From SVTX01 sp045660325 (GTDB lineage: Bacteria; Bacillota; Clostridia; Oscillospirales; CAG-272): a stretch of DNA of 47,226 nucleotides. Each line of letters opens with the position of its first letter. Within the stretch, counting starts at the first letter, position 1. Under the pieces are notes generated by a model. The model had not been told where the DNA came from. It saw only the letters and a program-made list of their open reading frames with translations, and did no database searches. Location of the stretch: contig JAZRDO010000033.1 in NCBI GenBank assembly GCA_045660325.1, forward strand, positions 1 to 47,226. Reading direction: 5' to 3'. The position numbers and the translations under genes were made by a program. Of the stretch, positions 7,471-15,958 are shown piece after piece.

Positions 7471-7508
7471 CCAAAGCTAGCGCGCTACCAATTGCGCCAC
7501 ACCTCGAT
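7471..7508 (-). pseudogene. Degenerate tRNA-Pro 5' half
   Basis: On the minus strand CGAGGTGTGGCGCAATTGG followed by TAGCGCGC, a different left anticodon stem and TTTGGGA keeps the anticodon loop, but the 3' side of the anticodon stem no longer pairs (CTAGC against GCGTG). Its acceptor strand CGAGGTG differs from the intact gene's CGGGGTG, so it comes from an older or different tRNA-Pro allele. Confidence 0.6.
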
Positions 7509-7684
7509 ATTGAATTTTATGTTTTTGGTATCGCGCAAGCGCGCTTCCCGTTGCAACTAAGGCTCTGCCGTCGTGCGCTTCGCTACTTGTCATCGCCAAG
7601 TTGCTGCCACTCCTTACGCCTCGCTGCATCCGCCACAGGCGGCGCTTCGGCGACGTCCCCAATTGCGCCACACCTCGATATTGA
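7488..7684. repeat. 26-bp direct repeat bracketing a GC-rich insert
   Basis: CCAATTGCGCCACACCTCG plus ATATTGA occurs at 7488-7513 and 7659-7684. It is the degenerate tRNA-Pro 5' end plus leader. The 145 bases between are GC-rich with small hairpins (CGCGCAAGCGCG, CCGCCACAGGCGG) and no gene. The arrangement resembles a short insert flanked by a duplicated target. Confidence 0.7.
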
Positions 7685-7691
7685 CTAAAAC

Positions 7692-7720
7692 ATTATATCA
7701 AACTTTTTCTTGTTTGTCAA
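7692..7720 (-). promoter_or_regulatory. Consensus promoter, probably the original tRNA-Pro promoter
   Basis: On the minus strand TTGACA (7715-7720), a 17-bp spacer and TATAAT (7692-7697) give a perfect sigma-70-type promoter. Its start site would be only a few bases before the outermost tRNA-Pro 5' fragment at 7684. Transcription would have to run ~800 nt through the repeat array to reach the intact tRNA. Confidence 0.85.
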
Positions 7721-7748
7721 CATTTTTAGCAAAATATAAATGAAAAAA

Positions 7749-7767
7749 GAGCAGAGAAAATCTGCTC
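7749..7767 (-). terminator. Terminator of the FAD/Rieske gene
   Basis: GAGCAGA (7749-7755), loop, TCTGCTC (7761-7767). On the minus strand it is followed by six T's, six bases past the stop codon of the FAD/Rieske gene. Confidence 0.8.
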
Positions 7768-7772
7768 CTTTT

Positions 7773-9068
7773 CTATTTTTTATCCCCTGTGGCGGGGCCG
7801 TCAATTACTTTGCCGTCCTCGGTAAAGCGGGAGCCGTGGCATGGGCAATCCCAGGTGTGCTCCGCCTCGTTATATTTGAGCGCACAGCCGAGATGGGGGC
7901 ATCGGGGAGTCGTGGGAGTGATGAGATTTACGACGGATTCAAAGGCGTTTACGGCAAGCTGCGGGCGGAGGATTGTGCGCGAGGGCGAGTACACGTCGGC
8001 AAAACGGTTTTCCTTTCCGCATATAAGGTCGCATAGTATTGATGAGGCGACCATTGAGCTTGACATACCCCATTTATTGAAGCCCGTCGCCACGTACGTG
8101 TCGGGCGTGCATTTGGAATACTGTCCGATATATGGAACGCTGTCGAGAGTCATACAGTCCTGCGTTGCCCACTTGGCGACGACCCTTGAATTTTTGTAAT
8201 GCTTTGAGGCAAATTCCTCAAGCTCTCGCCACGAGCCACCCTGCTTGCCTGTTCGGTGTCCACCGCCGCCAAGCAGAAGCAGGTCGCCGTAATTTCTAAA
8301 GGAAAGTCCCGTATCGGATTCATCTACGTATATGCCGTCTACGTTCTTCGCGCCCTCGAGAGCCAGCACGTAAGAGCGGTGCTGATACATTTTAAGAAAA
8401 TACGAGCCGTGCTTATTGAAAATAGGGAAGTGGGTTGCAACGATCAAGCGCTTGAAGGTAATTGAGCCGCGATTGGTTATGATCTTATTCGGTAAAAATT
8501 GGGTGGCGTTTGTTTGCTCGTAAATTGGCAGGTCCTTTGCAATTGCATAAAGGAATTTTAGGGGATTGAACTGCGCTTGATCCTTGACCTTGACAGCACC
8601 CGAAACCTTCATAGGAAGCGCATCCGCGGTTGAAAATTCCGCCTTGACGCCGAGAGTCGTGAGCGCTTCAATTTCCTTTTGAATTTTCTTTGTACCGTCG
8701 TTGGAATAGACGAACGAATCCTTTTTCTCATAGTCGCAGTCAACGTCGTGGCACATTTTTTCGTATTCCTTGCAAGCATGCATTTGAGATTTGAGGTAAA
8801 GATACGCCTTTTCTTTGCCGAATTCACGGATAAGCTTATCGTAAATAAGTCCGTGGCAAAACGTAATTTTTGCGGTGGTTTTGGGTGTTACTCCATCTAA
8901 AATTCCGTTCTTTTCAATGAGGATACAGTCAATGCCCGCCTGCTTTAATTTATACGCGCATAAAATACCCGCAATTCCGCCGCCGATAATAAGTGTGTCG
9001 CAGGATTTGTTACCGTCGAGCGTGTCAAACCTTATTCGCTCGGCGCTTTTTTCCCAGATTGATTCCAT
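7773..9068 (-). CDS. FAD-dependent oxidoreductase fused to a Rieske [2Fe-2S] domain
   Basis: 431 aa. Residues ~23-55 hold a dinucleotide-binding fold (DTLIIGGGIAGILCAYKL... then IEKN), the start of a DAO-type (glycine oxidase/DadA-like) flavoprotein. A second conserved stretch, YVATGFNKWGMSSSMVAS, near residue 320 is the usual C-terminal FAD contact. The last ~45 residues form a Rieske domain with C390-P-H392 and C408-P-C-H411. This architecture is known for soluble oxidoreductases of unclear substrate; electrons probably pass from FAD to the cluster. It is monocistronic, with AAGGAG upstream of the ATG and a terminator after the stop. Confidence 0.88.
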   Translation of the reverse strand: MESIWEKSAERIRFDTLDGNKSCDTLIIGGGIAGILCAYKLKQAGIDCILIEKNGILDGVTPKTTAKITFCHGLIYDKLIREFGKEKAYLYLKSQMHACKEYEKMCHDVDCDYEKKDSFVYSNDGTKKIQKEIEALTTLGVKAEFSTADALPMKVSGAVKVKDQAQFNPLKFLYAIAKDLPIYEQTNATQFLPNKIITNRGSITFKRLIVATHFPIFNKHGSYFLKMYQHRSYVLALEGAKNVDGIYVDESDTGLSFRNYGDLLLLGGGGHRTGKQGGSWRELEEFASKHYKNSRVVAKWATQDCMTLDSVPYIGQYSKCTPDTYVATGFNKWGMSSSMVASSILCDLICGKENRFADVYSPSRTILRPQLAVNAFESVVNLITPTTPRCPHLGCALKYNEAEHTWDCPCHGSRFTEDGKVIDGPATGDKK

Positions 9069-9123
9069 ATATATTCTCCTTTTTTCTATAGTTTTTCATT
9101 TTCTTATGAGAATATACCCGTGT

Positions 9124-9148
9124 AAAAAAGACGGCGAGGTCTTTTTTT
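9124..9148. terminator. Weak bidirectional hairpin
   Basis: AAAAAAGAC-GGCGAG-GTCTTTTTTT: only three GC pairs but A/T runs on both sides, upstream of the FAD/Rieske gene and before the miaB promoter. Possible terminator; low stability. Confidence 0.35.
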
Positions 9149-9236
9149 AATTTCAGTTTTACTGCAACGGTCTTAGTTAAAGAGTTCGGGGATTTTTTAT
9201 TTTTAGATTCATTGGTGTTAAAACCTCAATTTTTTC

Positions 9237-9266
9237 TTGACAAAACTATTGAAAATATAGTATAAT
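9237..9266 (+). promoter_or_regulatory. Promoter of the miaB-mutL operon
   Basis: TTGACA (9237-9242), 18-bp spacer, TATAAT (9261-9266), about 60 bases before the miaB ATG. It is the only clear promoter before the run of same-strand genes to 20485. Confidence 0.85.
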
Positions 9267-9326
9267 ATAATATTATAATGCAGTATTATATCCAAAAACG
9301 GATTTTTATAAGATAAGGAGTTTGAA

Positions 9327-10754
9327 ATGCTGGAATATAAGATTCTTCCCGAGAGTGATTCGGTAAAAAGAATTGAATATACAAACAAGATTTTGAAGAT
9401 AAATCAGGAGAGAAGAGAAGCGGGCTACGTGCCGCGATGTCACGTTATAACCTTTGGCTGTCAGCAGAACGTAGCGGACAGTGAAAAGCTCACGGGTATG
9501 TGTGTTGCTATGGGCTATGAGCCCTGCGATAATCCCGAGGATGCAGACATTATTCTCGCCAACACCTGCGCGGTACGTGAGCATGCCGAAAAGAAGGCGC
9601 TCTCGACGATTGGACAGTTCAAGCATATAAAGGCAAAGCGTCCGAATCTCATTATCGGAGTTTGCGGTTGTATGGTAACGCAGGAGCACAGAAAGAACGA
9701 TATCAAGTTCAGATATCCTTACGTTGATTTTGTGTTCGGCACGTCGTCCATCCACCGCTTGCCGCAGCTTATTTGCGACCGACTTGAAAAGCAAAAGAGG
9801 ATCTACTGCCCCGAGGAGAGTGAATATCTCGTTGCCGAGGGCTTGCCCATAAATCGCGAGTCTACATACAGAGCGTGGGTATCCATTATGTACGGCTGTA
9901 ATAATTTCTGCACGTACTGTATCGTTCCGTACGTTCGCGGACGTGAGAGAAGCCGTCGCCCCGAGGACATTATCGACGAGGTACGCGACCTTGTAGCGCG
10001 AGGCTATAAGGACATTACGCTTCTCGGTCAAAACGTAAATTCCTACGGCAAGGATGCCAAGGGAGACGCGGGCGAGTCATACGATTTTGCCGATCTTTTG
10101 GCTGATCTTGATAAGATCGAGGGCGATTATTATCTCCACTTTATGACGAGCCACCCGAAGGACGCGTCAAGAAAGCTTATTGACGTTATGGCGTCCTCAA
10201 AGCATATTGCCCGTCAGTTCCACCTGCCCATGCAGTCGGGAAGCGACATGATATTAAAGAGAATGAACCGTCATTACGACAGGGAAAGATATCTTTCAAC
10301 CGTTGACTATCTTTACGAGAAGATCCCCGACGTAACGATCACGTCGGATATCATTGTGGGCTTCCCCGGGGAGACCGAGGAGGACTTTAACGGAACGCTT
10401 GAGATGATCGAGCGCGTGCGCTTTGATATGACCTATTCCTTCATTTTCTCGCCCCGTGTGGGAACACCTGCTGCCGAGATGGAGGATAATGCGACGGACA
10501 AGGAGAAGGGCGAGAGATTCAACCGACTTCTTGAGGCGCAAAACAAGATCGGATATGAAAAGAATCAAACGCTCGTCGGCAAGACCGTCCGTGTTCTTTG
10601 CGACGGACGAAGCAAGAATAATCCCGACGTATTTTGCGGCAGAACCGAGGGCAACAAGATCGTCCTCTTTGACGGATGCGACACCGATACGGGTAATTTC
10701 GTTGAGCTTAAGATAACTCGCGCGGATACTTTCGCGCTTTACGGCGAAAAATAA
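9327..10754 (+). CDS. miaB: tRNA-2-methylthio-N6-dimethylallyladenosine synthase
   Basis: 475 aa. MiaB adds a methylthio group to i6A37 of tRNAs reading UNN codons, using two [4Fe-4S] clusters and SAM. The UPF0004 domain carries Cys45, Cys81 and Cys115 (TFGCQQN, ANTCAVRE, GVCGCM). The radical-SAM domain has Cys191, Cys195 and Cys198 (YGCNNFCTYCIVPYVRGRE). A TRAM domain follows at ~405-475. The length is normal for MiaB, and RGRERSR separates it from RimO-type relatives. It is the first gene of an apparent miaB-ymcA-mutS-mutL operon, an order also known from Bacillus subtilis. GATAAGGAG precedes the ATG. Confidence 0.95.
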   Translation: MLEYKILPESDSVKRIEYTNKILKINQERREAGYVPRCHVITFGCQQNVADSEKLTGMCVAMGYEPCDNPEDADIILANTCAVREHAEKKALSTIGQFKHIKAKRPNLIIGVCGCMVTQEHRKNDIKFRYPYVDFVFGTSSIHRLPQLICDRLEKQKRIYCPEESEYLVAEGLPINRESTYRAWVSIMYGCNNFCTYCIVPYVRGRERSRRPEDIIDEVRDLVARGYKDITLLGQNVNSYGKDAKGDAGESYDFADLLADLDKIEGDYYLHFMTSHPKDASRKLIDVMASSKHIARQFHLPMQSGSDMILKRMNRHYDRERYLSTVDYLYEKIPDVTITSDIIVGFPGETEEDFNGTLEMIERVRFDMTYSFIFSPRVGTPAAEMEDNATDKEKGERFNRLLEAQNKIGYEKNQTLVGKTVRVLCDGRSKNNPDVFCGRTEGNKIVLFDGCDTDTGNFVELKITRADTFALYGEK

Positions 10755-10782
10755 TAGAAAAAAAGAATTGAGGTAAATTAAA

Positions 10783-11166
10783 ATGAGCATATATGCAATT
10801 GCAAAGGAGCTTGGCGAGGCTATCGCGGAAGATCCCAGAATGATTAGAATGAAGGCGGCAAAGGAGGCTTACGAGTCGAATGCCGATATAGCTATACTTC
10901 TTACGGAATACGGAATTCAGAGAGAGGCTCTCACAAGCATTGGCGACGAGGGCGGTGAGATCAATACGGATGCTATCACTCGCATTCAGGACCGTCTTGA
11001 CGAGATCTACGACAAGATCACGACAAATCCTCTCTTTATTGAGCTTGACGAGGCGCAGGCCGAGATCAACGAGCTTATGACGAACGTAAACAATATTATC
11101 AAGTTCAACGCAACGGGAGAGTCGCCCTGCACACACGATTGCTCCACCTGCGGCGGCTGCCATTAA
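10783..11166 (+). CDS. ymcA: YlbF/YmcA (Ric/Y-complex) family protein with Cys-rich tail
   Basis: 127 aa, almost entirely helical, with a C-terminal CTHDCSTCGGCH (Cys116, 120, 123, 126). In Bacillus the YmcA-YlbF-YaaT complex binds [4Fe-4S] clusters and directs RNase Y to specific transcripts. The tail here is a plausible cluster ligand set. Its place between miaB and mutS matches ymcA (ricA) in B. subtilis, so I prefer that name to ylbF. The choice rests on gene order, since the two paralogues are hard to tell apart by eye. GAGGT lies upstream. Its RNase Y partner is encoded at 22130-23686. Confidence 0.8.
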   Translation: MSIYAIAKELGEAIAEDPRMIRMKAAKEAYESNADIAILLTEYGIQREALTSIGDEGGEINTDAITRIQDRLDEIYDKITTNPLFIELDEAQAEINELMTNVNNIIKFNATGESPCTHDCSTCGGCH

Positions 11167-11210
11167 CATTTACTCATTTACTAAATTCCGATTTTAGGGG
11201 GAATACGAAT

Positions 11211-13802
11211 ATGACTCCGATGATGGAGCAATATTTTGAGGTTAAGAACAATTATAAGGACTGCTTGCTTTTCTACCGTCTCGGCGACTTTTACGAGATG
11301 TTCTTTGACGATGCTATCGTGGCATCGCGCGAGCTTGAGTTGACACTTACGGGAAGAGACTGCGGCGAGGCAGAGAGAGCGCCTATGTGCGGCGTTCCTT
11401 TCCACTCGGTTGATACTTACATAGGCAGACTTATTGAAAAGGGATATAAGATCGCGATATGCGAGCAGATGGAGGATCCGTCTCTTGCAAAGGGACTTGT
11501 ACGTCGCGACGTTACGAGAATCATCTCCAAGGGTACGCTTATTGAGTCCAACCTTCTGACGGACAAAAAGAATAACTTCCTCTCCGCCGTTTACGTTGGC
11601 GAGTATGATATCGGCGTTTGCTTCTGCGATATTTCAACCGCAGAGGTGTTCGCTACGTCCTTCTCGGGCAATGATGCCGAGGGTGCGCTGATAAACGAGC
11701 TTGCGGCTTACTCTCCCGTTGAGGTAGTTGTAAATCTTGCAAAGGGCAAGACGCCCGCGCTTTGCGATTTTGCTATCGGAAGACTCGGCGCGGCATTTAT
11801 CGACAATCAGCCGTCAAGATTTGAGCTCTCAAAGAGCTTGGAGCTTGCGAAAAAGCATTTTTCCGACAATTCCAAGGAGAATGATTTTGACGATAAGGCG
11901 GTAGTTTGCGCGGTCGGCGGACTTCTTGATTACATTTACGAAACACAGAAAAAGGATATTTCCTACATAAACAAGCTTACTGTTTACACGGGTGGACAGT
12001 ATATGCAGATGGATGCAAATACCAGACGAAACCTTGAGCTTTGCGAATCCATGAGATCCAAGGAAAAGAAGGGAACTCTTCTTTGGGTGCTTGATAAGAC
12101 GAAGAGCGCTATGGGTGGCCGACTCATTCGCAAGTGGATCGAGCGCCCGCTTATCTCGGCATCGGAGATCAAGCTTCGTCAGGGCGCGGTAGAGGAGCTT
12201 TATTCTAACTTTATGCTTCGCGAGGAGCTTGGAGAAATTTTCTCGAACGTGCTTGACCTCGAGCGTCTTATTACGAGAATCGTTTACGGCACGGCAAACG
12301 CGAAGGATCTTCGCGCGGTAGCAAATACCATTAAGGTATTGCCCGAGCTTCGCAGACTTATAGAGAATTGCCGTAGCGAGGAATTGTTCCGTCTTTACCG
12401 TGAGCTTGACACCCTTGAGGATATTTTCGAGCTTATTGACACCGCGATCGTTGACGAGCCACCGTTCTCGGTACGCGAGGGCGGTATGATCCGCGACGGA
12501 TACAATCATCAGGTTGACGAATTCAGAGTTGCGGTATTCCACGGCGACGAGTGGAGAGCGAGAATCCTTGAGGCAGAACGCGAGGCCACGGGCATCAAGA
12601 ATCTCAAGATCGGCTACAACAAGGTGTTTGGCTACTACATTGAGGTTACAAAATCCCAGATAGAGCTCGCTCCTGCAAGATATATAAGAAAGCAGACTCT
12701 CGCAAACTGCGAAAGATACATTACCGAGGAGCTCAAGGATATGGAATCCACGATCCTCGGCGCATCGGACAAGCTCTCCGCTCTTGAATACGATATTTTC
12801 TCGGAGATAAGAAACAAGGTTGCGGAGAATAGCGCGAGAATTCAGGCGGCGGCGGCAATAATTGCGGCATGCGACGTTTACCTTTCTCTTGCTAACGTTG
12901 CGGCAAAGAACAGATACGTGCGTCCCGAGGTAAATTCGGGTCCCGAAATTGATATCAAGGACGGACGTCATCCCGTTGTTGAGCAGTTCGTTCGCGATAC
13001 GTATTTCGTTCCTAACGATACAAGACTCAATCTTACCGATACGAAGCTGATGCTTATCACAGGTCCTAATATGGCGGGTAAGTCCACGTATATGAGACAG
13101 GTCGCGCTCATTGTCCTTATGGCGCAGATCGGCTCGTTCGTTCCCGCAAGTGAGGCGACGATCGGTGTGGTTGATAAGATATTTACAAGAGTCGGAGCAA
13201 GTGACGATCTTGCATCGGGTCAGTCGACCTTTATGCTTGAGATGAACGAGGTCGCGTATATTTTAAAGAACGCGACTCGAAACAGCCTTATTATTTACGA
13301 CGAGGTTGGACGAGGCACATCCACCTTTGACGGAATGAGTATTGCGCGCGCTATCGTTGAGTATACCGCGAGCAAGAAGATAGGCGCGAAGACGCTTTTC
13401 GCTACACACTATCACGAGCTTACCTCTATGGAAGAGGAGCTTGAGGGTATTGTAAATTACAATATCGCGGCAAAGAAGAGAGGCGACTCGATCACGTTCC
13501 TTCGTAAGATCGTGCGCGGCTCGACCGACGACTCCTACGGTATTGACGTAGCGAAGCTTGCGGGCGTACCGAATGAGGTAATAAAGCGCGCAAGAGAGGT
13601 GCTCTCGAACGTTGAGGCGAGCGCGAAGAACCTTTCGCTCGTTGATAAGAAGCCCGAGCCTGCAGTTGACGAGGAGATAATCAGCCTTGACGACGTAATT
13701 AATCAGCAGGTTATCGACGAGCTTAAAAATACTGATATAAACACACTCTCGCCTTACGAGTGCATGACACTTTTGTTTAATTTGAAGAAACGACTTGGAT
13801 AA
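11211..13802 (+). CDS. mutS: DNA mismatch repair protein MutS
   Basis: 863 aa. I start at ATG 11211 (MTPMMEQYFEVK) because AGGGGGA lies just upstream and MutS proteins begin this way; an in-frame extension back to 11139 overlaps the previous gene. The mismatch-binding Phe-x-Glu is present near residue 29 (GDFYEMFFDDA). Then follow connector, lever/clamp and ATPase domains with Walker A GPNMAGKS (618-625), DEVGRGTSTFDG and ATHYHEL. MutS recognises mismatches and small loops and recruits MutL, encoded 22 nt downstream. The C terminus ends in a short helical dimerisation region. A normal full-length protein. Confidence 0.97.
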   Translation: MTPMMEQYFEVKNNYKDCLLFYRLGDFYEMFFDDAIVASRELELTLTGRDCGEAERAPMCGVPFHSVDTYIGRLIEKGYKIAICEQMEDPSLAKGLVRRDVTRIISKGTLIESNLLTDKKNNFLSAVYVGEYDIGVCFCDISTAEVFATSFSGNDAEGALINELAAYSPVEVVVNLAKGKTPALCDFAIGRLGAAFIDNQPSRFELSKSLELAKKHFSDNSKENDFDDKAVVCAVGGLLDYIYETQKKDISYINKLTVYTGGQYMQMDANTRRNLELCESMRSKEKKGTLLWVLDKTKSAMGGRLIRKWIERPLISASEIKLRQGAVEELYSNFMLREELGEIFSNVLDLERLITRIVYGTANAKDLRAVANTIKVLPELRRLIENCRSEELFRLYRELDTLEDIFELIDTAIVDEPPFSVREGGMIRDGYNHQVDEFRVAVFHGDEWRARILEAEREATGIKNLKIGYNKVFGYYIEVTKSQIELAPARYIRKQTLANCERYITEELKDMESTILGASDKLSALEYDIFSEIRNKVAENSARIQAAAAIIAACDVYLSLANVAAKNRYVRPEVNSGPEIDIKDGRHPVVEQFVRDTYFVPNDTRLNLTDTKLMLITGPNMAGKSTYMRQVALIVLMAQIGSFVPASEATIGVVDKIFTRVGASDDLASGQSTFMLEMNEVAYILKNATRNSLIIYDEVGRGTSTFDGMSIARAIVEYTASKKIGAKTLFATHYHELTSMEEELEGIVNYNIAAKKRGDSITFLRKIVRGSTDDSYGIDVAKLAGVPNEVIKRAREVLSNVEASAKNLSLVDKKPEPAVDEEIISLDDVINQQVIDELKNTDINTLSPYECMTLLFNLKKRLG

Positions 13803-13824
13803 TTTTTGAAAGGAGGAAATTTAT

Positions 13825-15903
13825 ATGGGCGTAATTAATCAGCTGTCCTTTGACGTTGCGAATCTTATCGCGGCGGGCGAAGTGGTTGACAGACCCGCCT
13901 CGGCAATAAAGGAGCTTATGGAAAACTCCATCGACGCGGGCGCTAAGAGAATAACCGTTGAGATCAAGAACGGTGGCGTTACGTTTATGCGTGTATCCGA
14001 CGACGGATGCGGCATGGAGCCCGAGGATCTGCCCGTGGCAATTCTGCGCCACGCGACGAGCAAAATTTCCTCTGCCGAGGATCTTGACGGCATCATAACT
14101 CTCGGCTTCCGCGGAGAAGCGCTTGCAGCTATCTCGGCGGTCTCTAAGATAAGAATTATTTCAAAGAGAAGGGAAAATCCTATGGGCGCGGTGCTTGACG
14201 CGCACTACGGAGAGATTTTGGGACTTAATGAGCAGGGAGCATCAAACGGCACGACCATTATCGTTGAGGAGCTGTTCTCGAACGTTCCTGCAAGAAGAAA
14301 GTTCTTAAAAAGAGATATAACCGAGAGCACCTTCGTCGGCACGAACGTTGAGAAGATCGCGCTCTCGCACCCCGAGATCGCCATAAGATATATTGCCGAC
14401 GGTCAGATCAAGCTTGAGACTGCGGGCGACGGCAATCTTAAAAATACGATCTACGCGGTATACGGCAGAGATTTTTCGCAGAAGCTCTTGCCCGTTGATA
14501 TGGAATACGACGGAATCAAAGTTTCGGGCTTTATCGGTCGCTCGGATAACGTGAAGGGCAACCGTGGCGGAGAGAATTTCTACATAAACAACCGCTTTGT
14601 CAAGAGCAAGACTGCTACGGCGGCTATCGAGCAGGCGTATTCCTCATATATGCCGAGCGAGAAATTCCCCGTATGCGTGCTCTTTATTGAGCTTTCTCCC
14701 GGTCGCGTTGACGTTAACGTGCATCCTGCAAAGCTTGAGGTCAAGTTCTCTAATGAGAAGCCCGTATTTGAGGCGGTTTACTACGCGGTAAAGCAGGCGC
14801 TTGATTCGAGCGCGTACCGCCCCGAGATATTTAAGGCTCCCGAGAGAAAAAATACTCTTTCTGCAAGTCAGCTTGAGACCTCGGTTGAGCGTGGAGAATC
14901 CTTAAAAAAGAGCCAGATGGCTATAGATTTTGTTACTGAAAGCGGCAAGGGCGGCTTCCAGAAAATGAGCGCGGCGGAGTATGTGAATACTTACGTAGGT
15001 GGAAGGGGAACCGTGAAGGTTGATCCCGCCCCGAAGATCGTTACACCCGCACCCCCGCGCGCAAACGAGCCCACATCCGCACCGAAGGTGGAGATTCCTC
15101 GCGAGCAGGTGAGTGAGAAGGCTTACACCGAGCGCACCGTAGCGGTGCAGAGAGCGGTTTCAAAGCCCGACACCTCTGACGGCGCGCCGAACGAGGCTAT
15201 TCCCCCGTATGAAAGCTACGCAAATCGCGAGCAGATAAAGGAAAATGAAGCGCCTACCGAGAAAATCGCAAGCGCACCCACGGTGCTTGATGCGGAAGAG
15301 AGCCGTAACGTTTCAAGTGAGCAAACGAGTTGGAGATATATAGGAGAGGCGTTCAATTCCTACATTCTCTGCGAGGTTGAGGATAAGCTGCTTATTATTG
15401 ACAAGCACGCCGCTCATGAGAGAATTCTCTTTGAGGAATTGAAGGCAAATATGTACCGCGCTGAATCCTCCTCCCAGCTTCTTATGCTGCCTATTGAGGT
15501 TATGCTTATGAGCGACGAGATACAGTGCCTTGAGCAGTACCGCTCGGAGATCGAGTCCGTCGGATTTGCCTTTGAAAGCGCGAGAAATACTGTCTTTGTA
15601 AGCGAGATACCGTCGGGCGTTGAGACCGAGGACGTATCGGGCTTCCTCTCTGTTATTGCCGAGCGACTCCGCGACGGCACGGGAAATATAGAAATTACAA
15701 GAAATCTCCTCTTTGAGAAGGCGCTGTATCAGGCATCCTGCAAGGCGGCTATCAAGGCGGGCAGAGAATATCCAAAGGAACATAATCTTTGGATCATAAG
15801 AAAGCTTATGGAGATTCCTGACATTACTGTTTGTCCTCACGGTCGCCCCGTGGCTATGACCTTCTCAAAGGGCAATATTGACAGACAGTTTGAAAGAACG
15901 TAA
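13825..15903 (+). CDS. mutL: DNA mismatch repair endonuclease MutL
   Basis: 692 aa. The N-terminal GHKL ATPase shows KELMENSIDAGA, DDGCGM and GFRGEALAAI. A long Pro/Ala/Glu-rich linker runs from ~340 to ~500. The C-terminal domain has the endonuclease motif DKHAAHE (526-532, the DQHA(X)2E(X)4E type), an AIKAGRE motif and CPHGRP, so this MutL should nick DNA itself, as expected in species without MutH. AAAGGAGG precedes the ATG. It lies directly after mutS and is probably co-transcribed with it. Confidence 0.96.
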   Translation: MGVINQLSFDVANLIAAGEVVDRPASAIKELMENSIDAGAKRITVEIKNGGVTFMRVSDDGCGMEPEDLPVAILRHATSKISSAEDLDGIITLGFRGEALAAISAVSKIRIISKRRENPMGAVLDAHYGEILGLNEQGASNGTTIIVEELFSNVPARRKFLKRDITESTFVGTNVEKIALSHPEIAIRYIADGQIKLETAGDGNLKNTIYAVYGRDFSQKLLPVDMEYDGIKVSGFIGRSDNVKGNRGGENFYINNRFVKSKTATAAIEQAYSSYMPSEKFPVCVLFIELSPGRVDVNVHPAKLEVKFSNEKPVFEAVYYAVKQALDSSAYRPEIFKAPERKNTLSASQLETSVERGESLKKSQMAIDFVTESGKGGFQKMSAAEYVNTYVGGRGTVKVDPAPKIVTPAPPRANEPTSAPKVEIPREQVSEKAYTERTVAVQRAVSKPDTSDGAPNEAIPPYESYANREQIKENEAPTEKIASAPTVLDAEESRNVSSEQTSWRYIGEAFNSYILCEVEDKLLIIDKHAAHERILFEELKANMYRAESSSQLLMLPIEVMLMSDEIQCLEQYRSEIESVGFAFESARNTVFVSEIPSGVETEDVSGFLSVIAERLRDGTGNIEITRNLLFEKALYQASCKAAIKAGREYPKEHNLWIIRKLMEIPDITVCPHGRPVAMTFSKGNIDRQFERT

Positions 15904-15958
15904 AATATATGCCGCTACATTGGTTTTGTAGCAGGTAAAAAATTATAGGAGCAAAGTT

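Noticed and set aside
11139..11210. N-terminal extension of MutS
   Set aside because: It overlaps the end of the ymcA-like gene, has no family similarity, and AGGGGGA lies right before ATG 11211.
11829..12971. Long minus-strand frame inside mutS, and similar long frames opposite other core genes
   Set aside because: Shadow frames caused by codon bias of the real gene; no ribosome binding site and no recognisable protein features.
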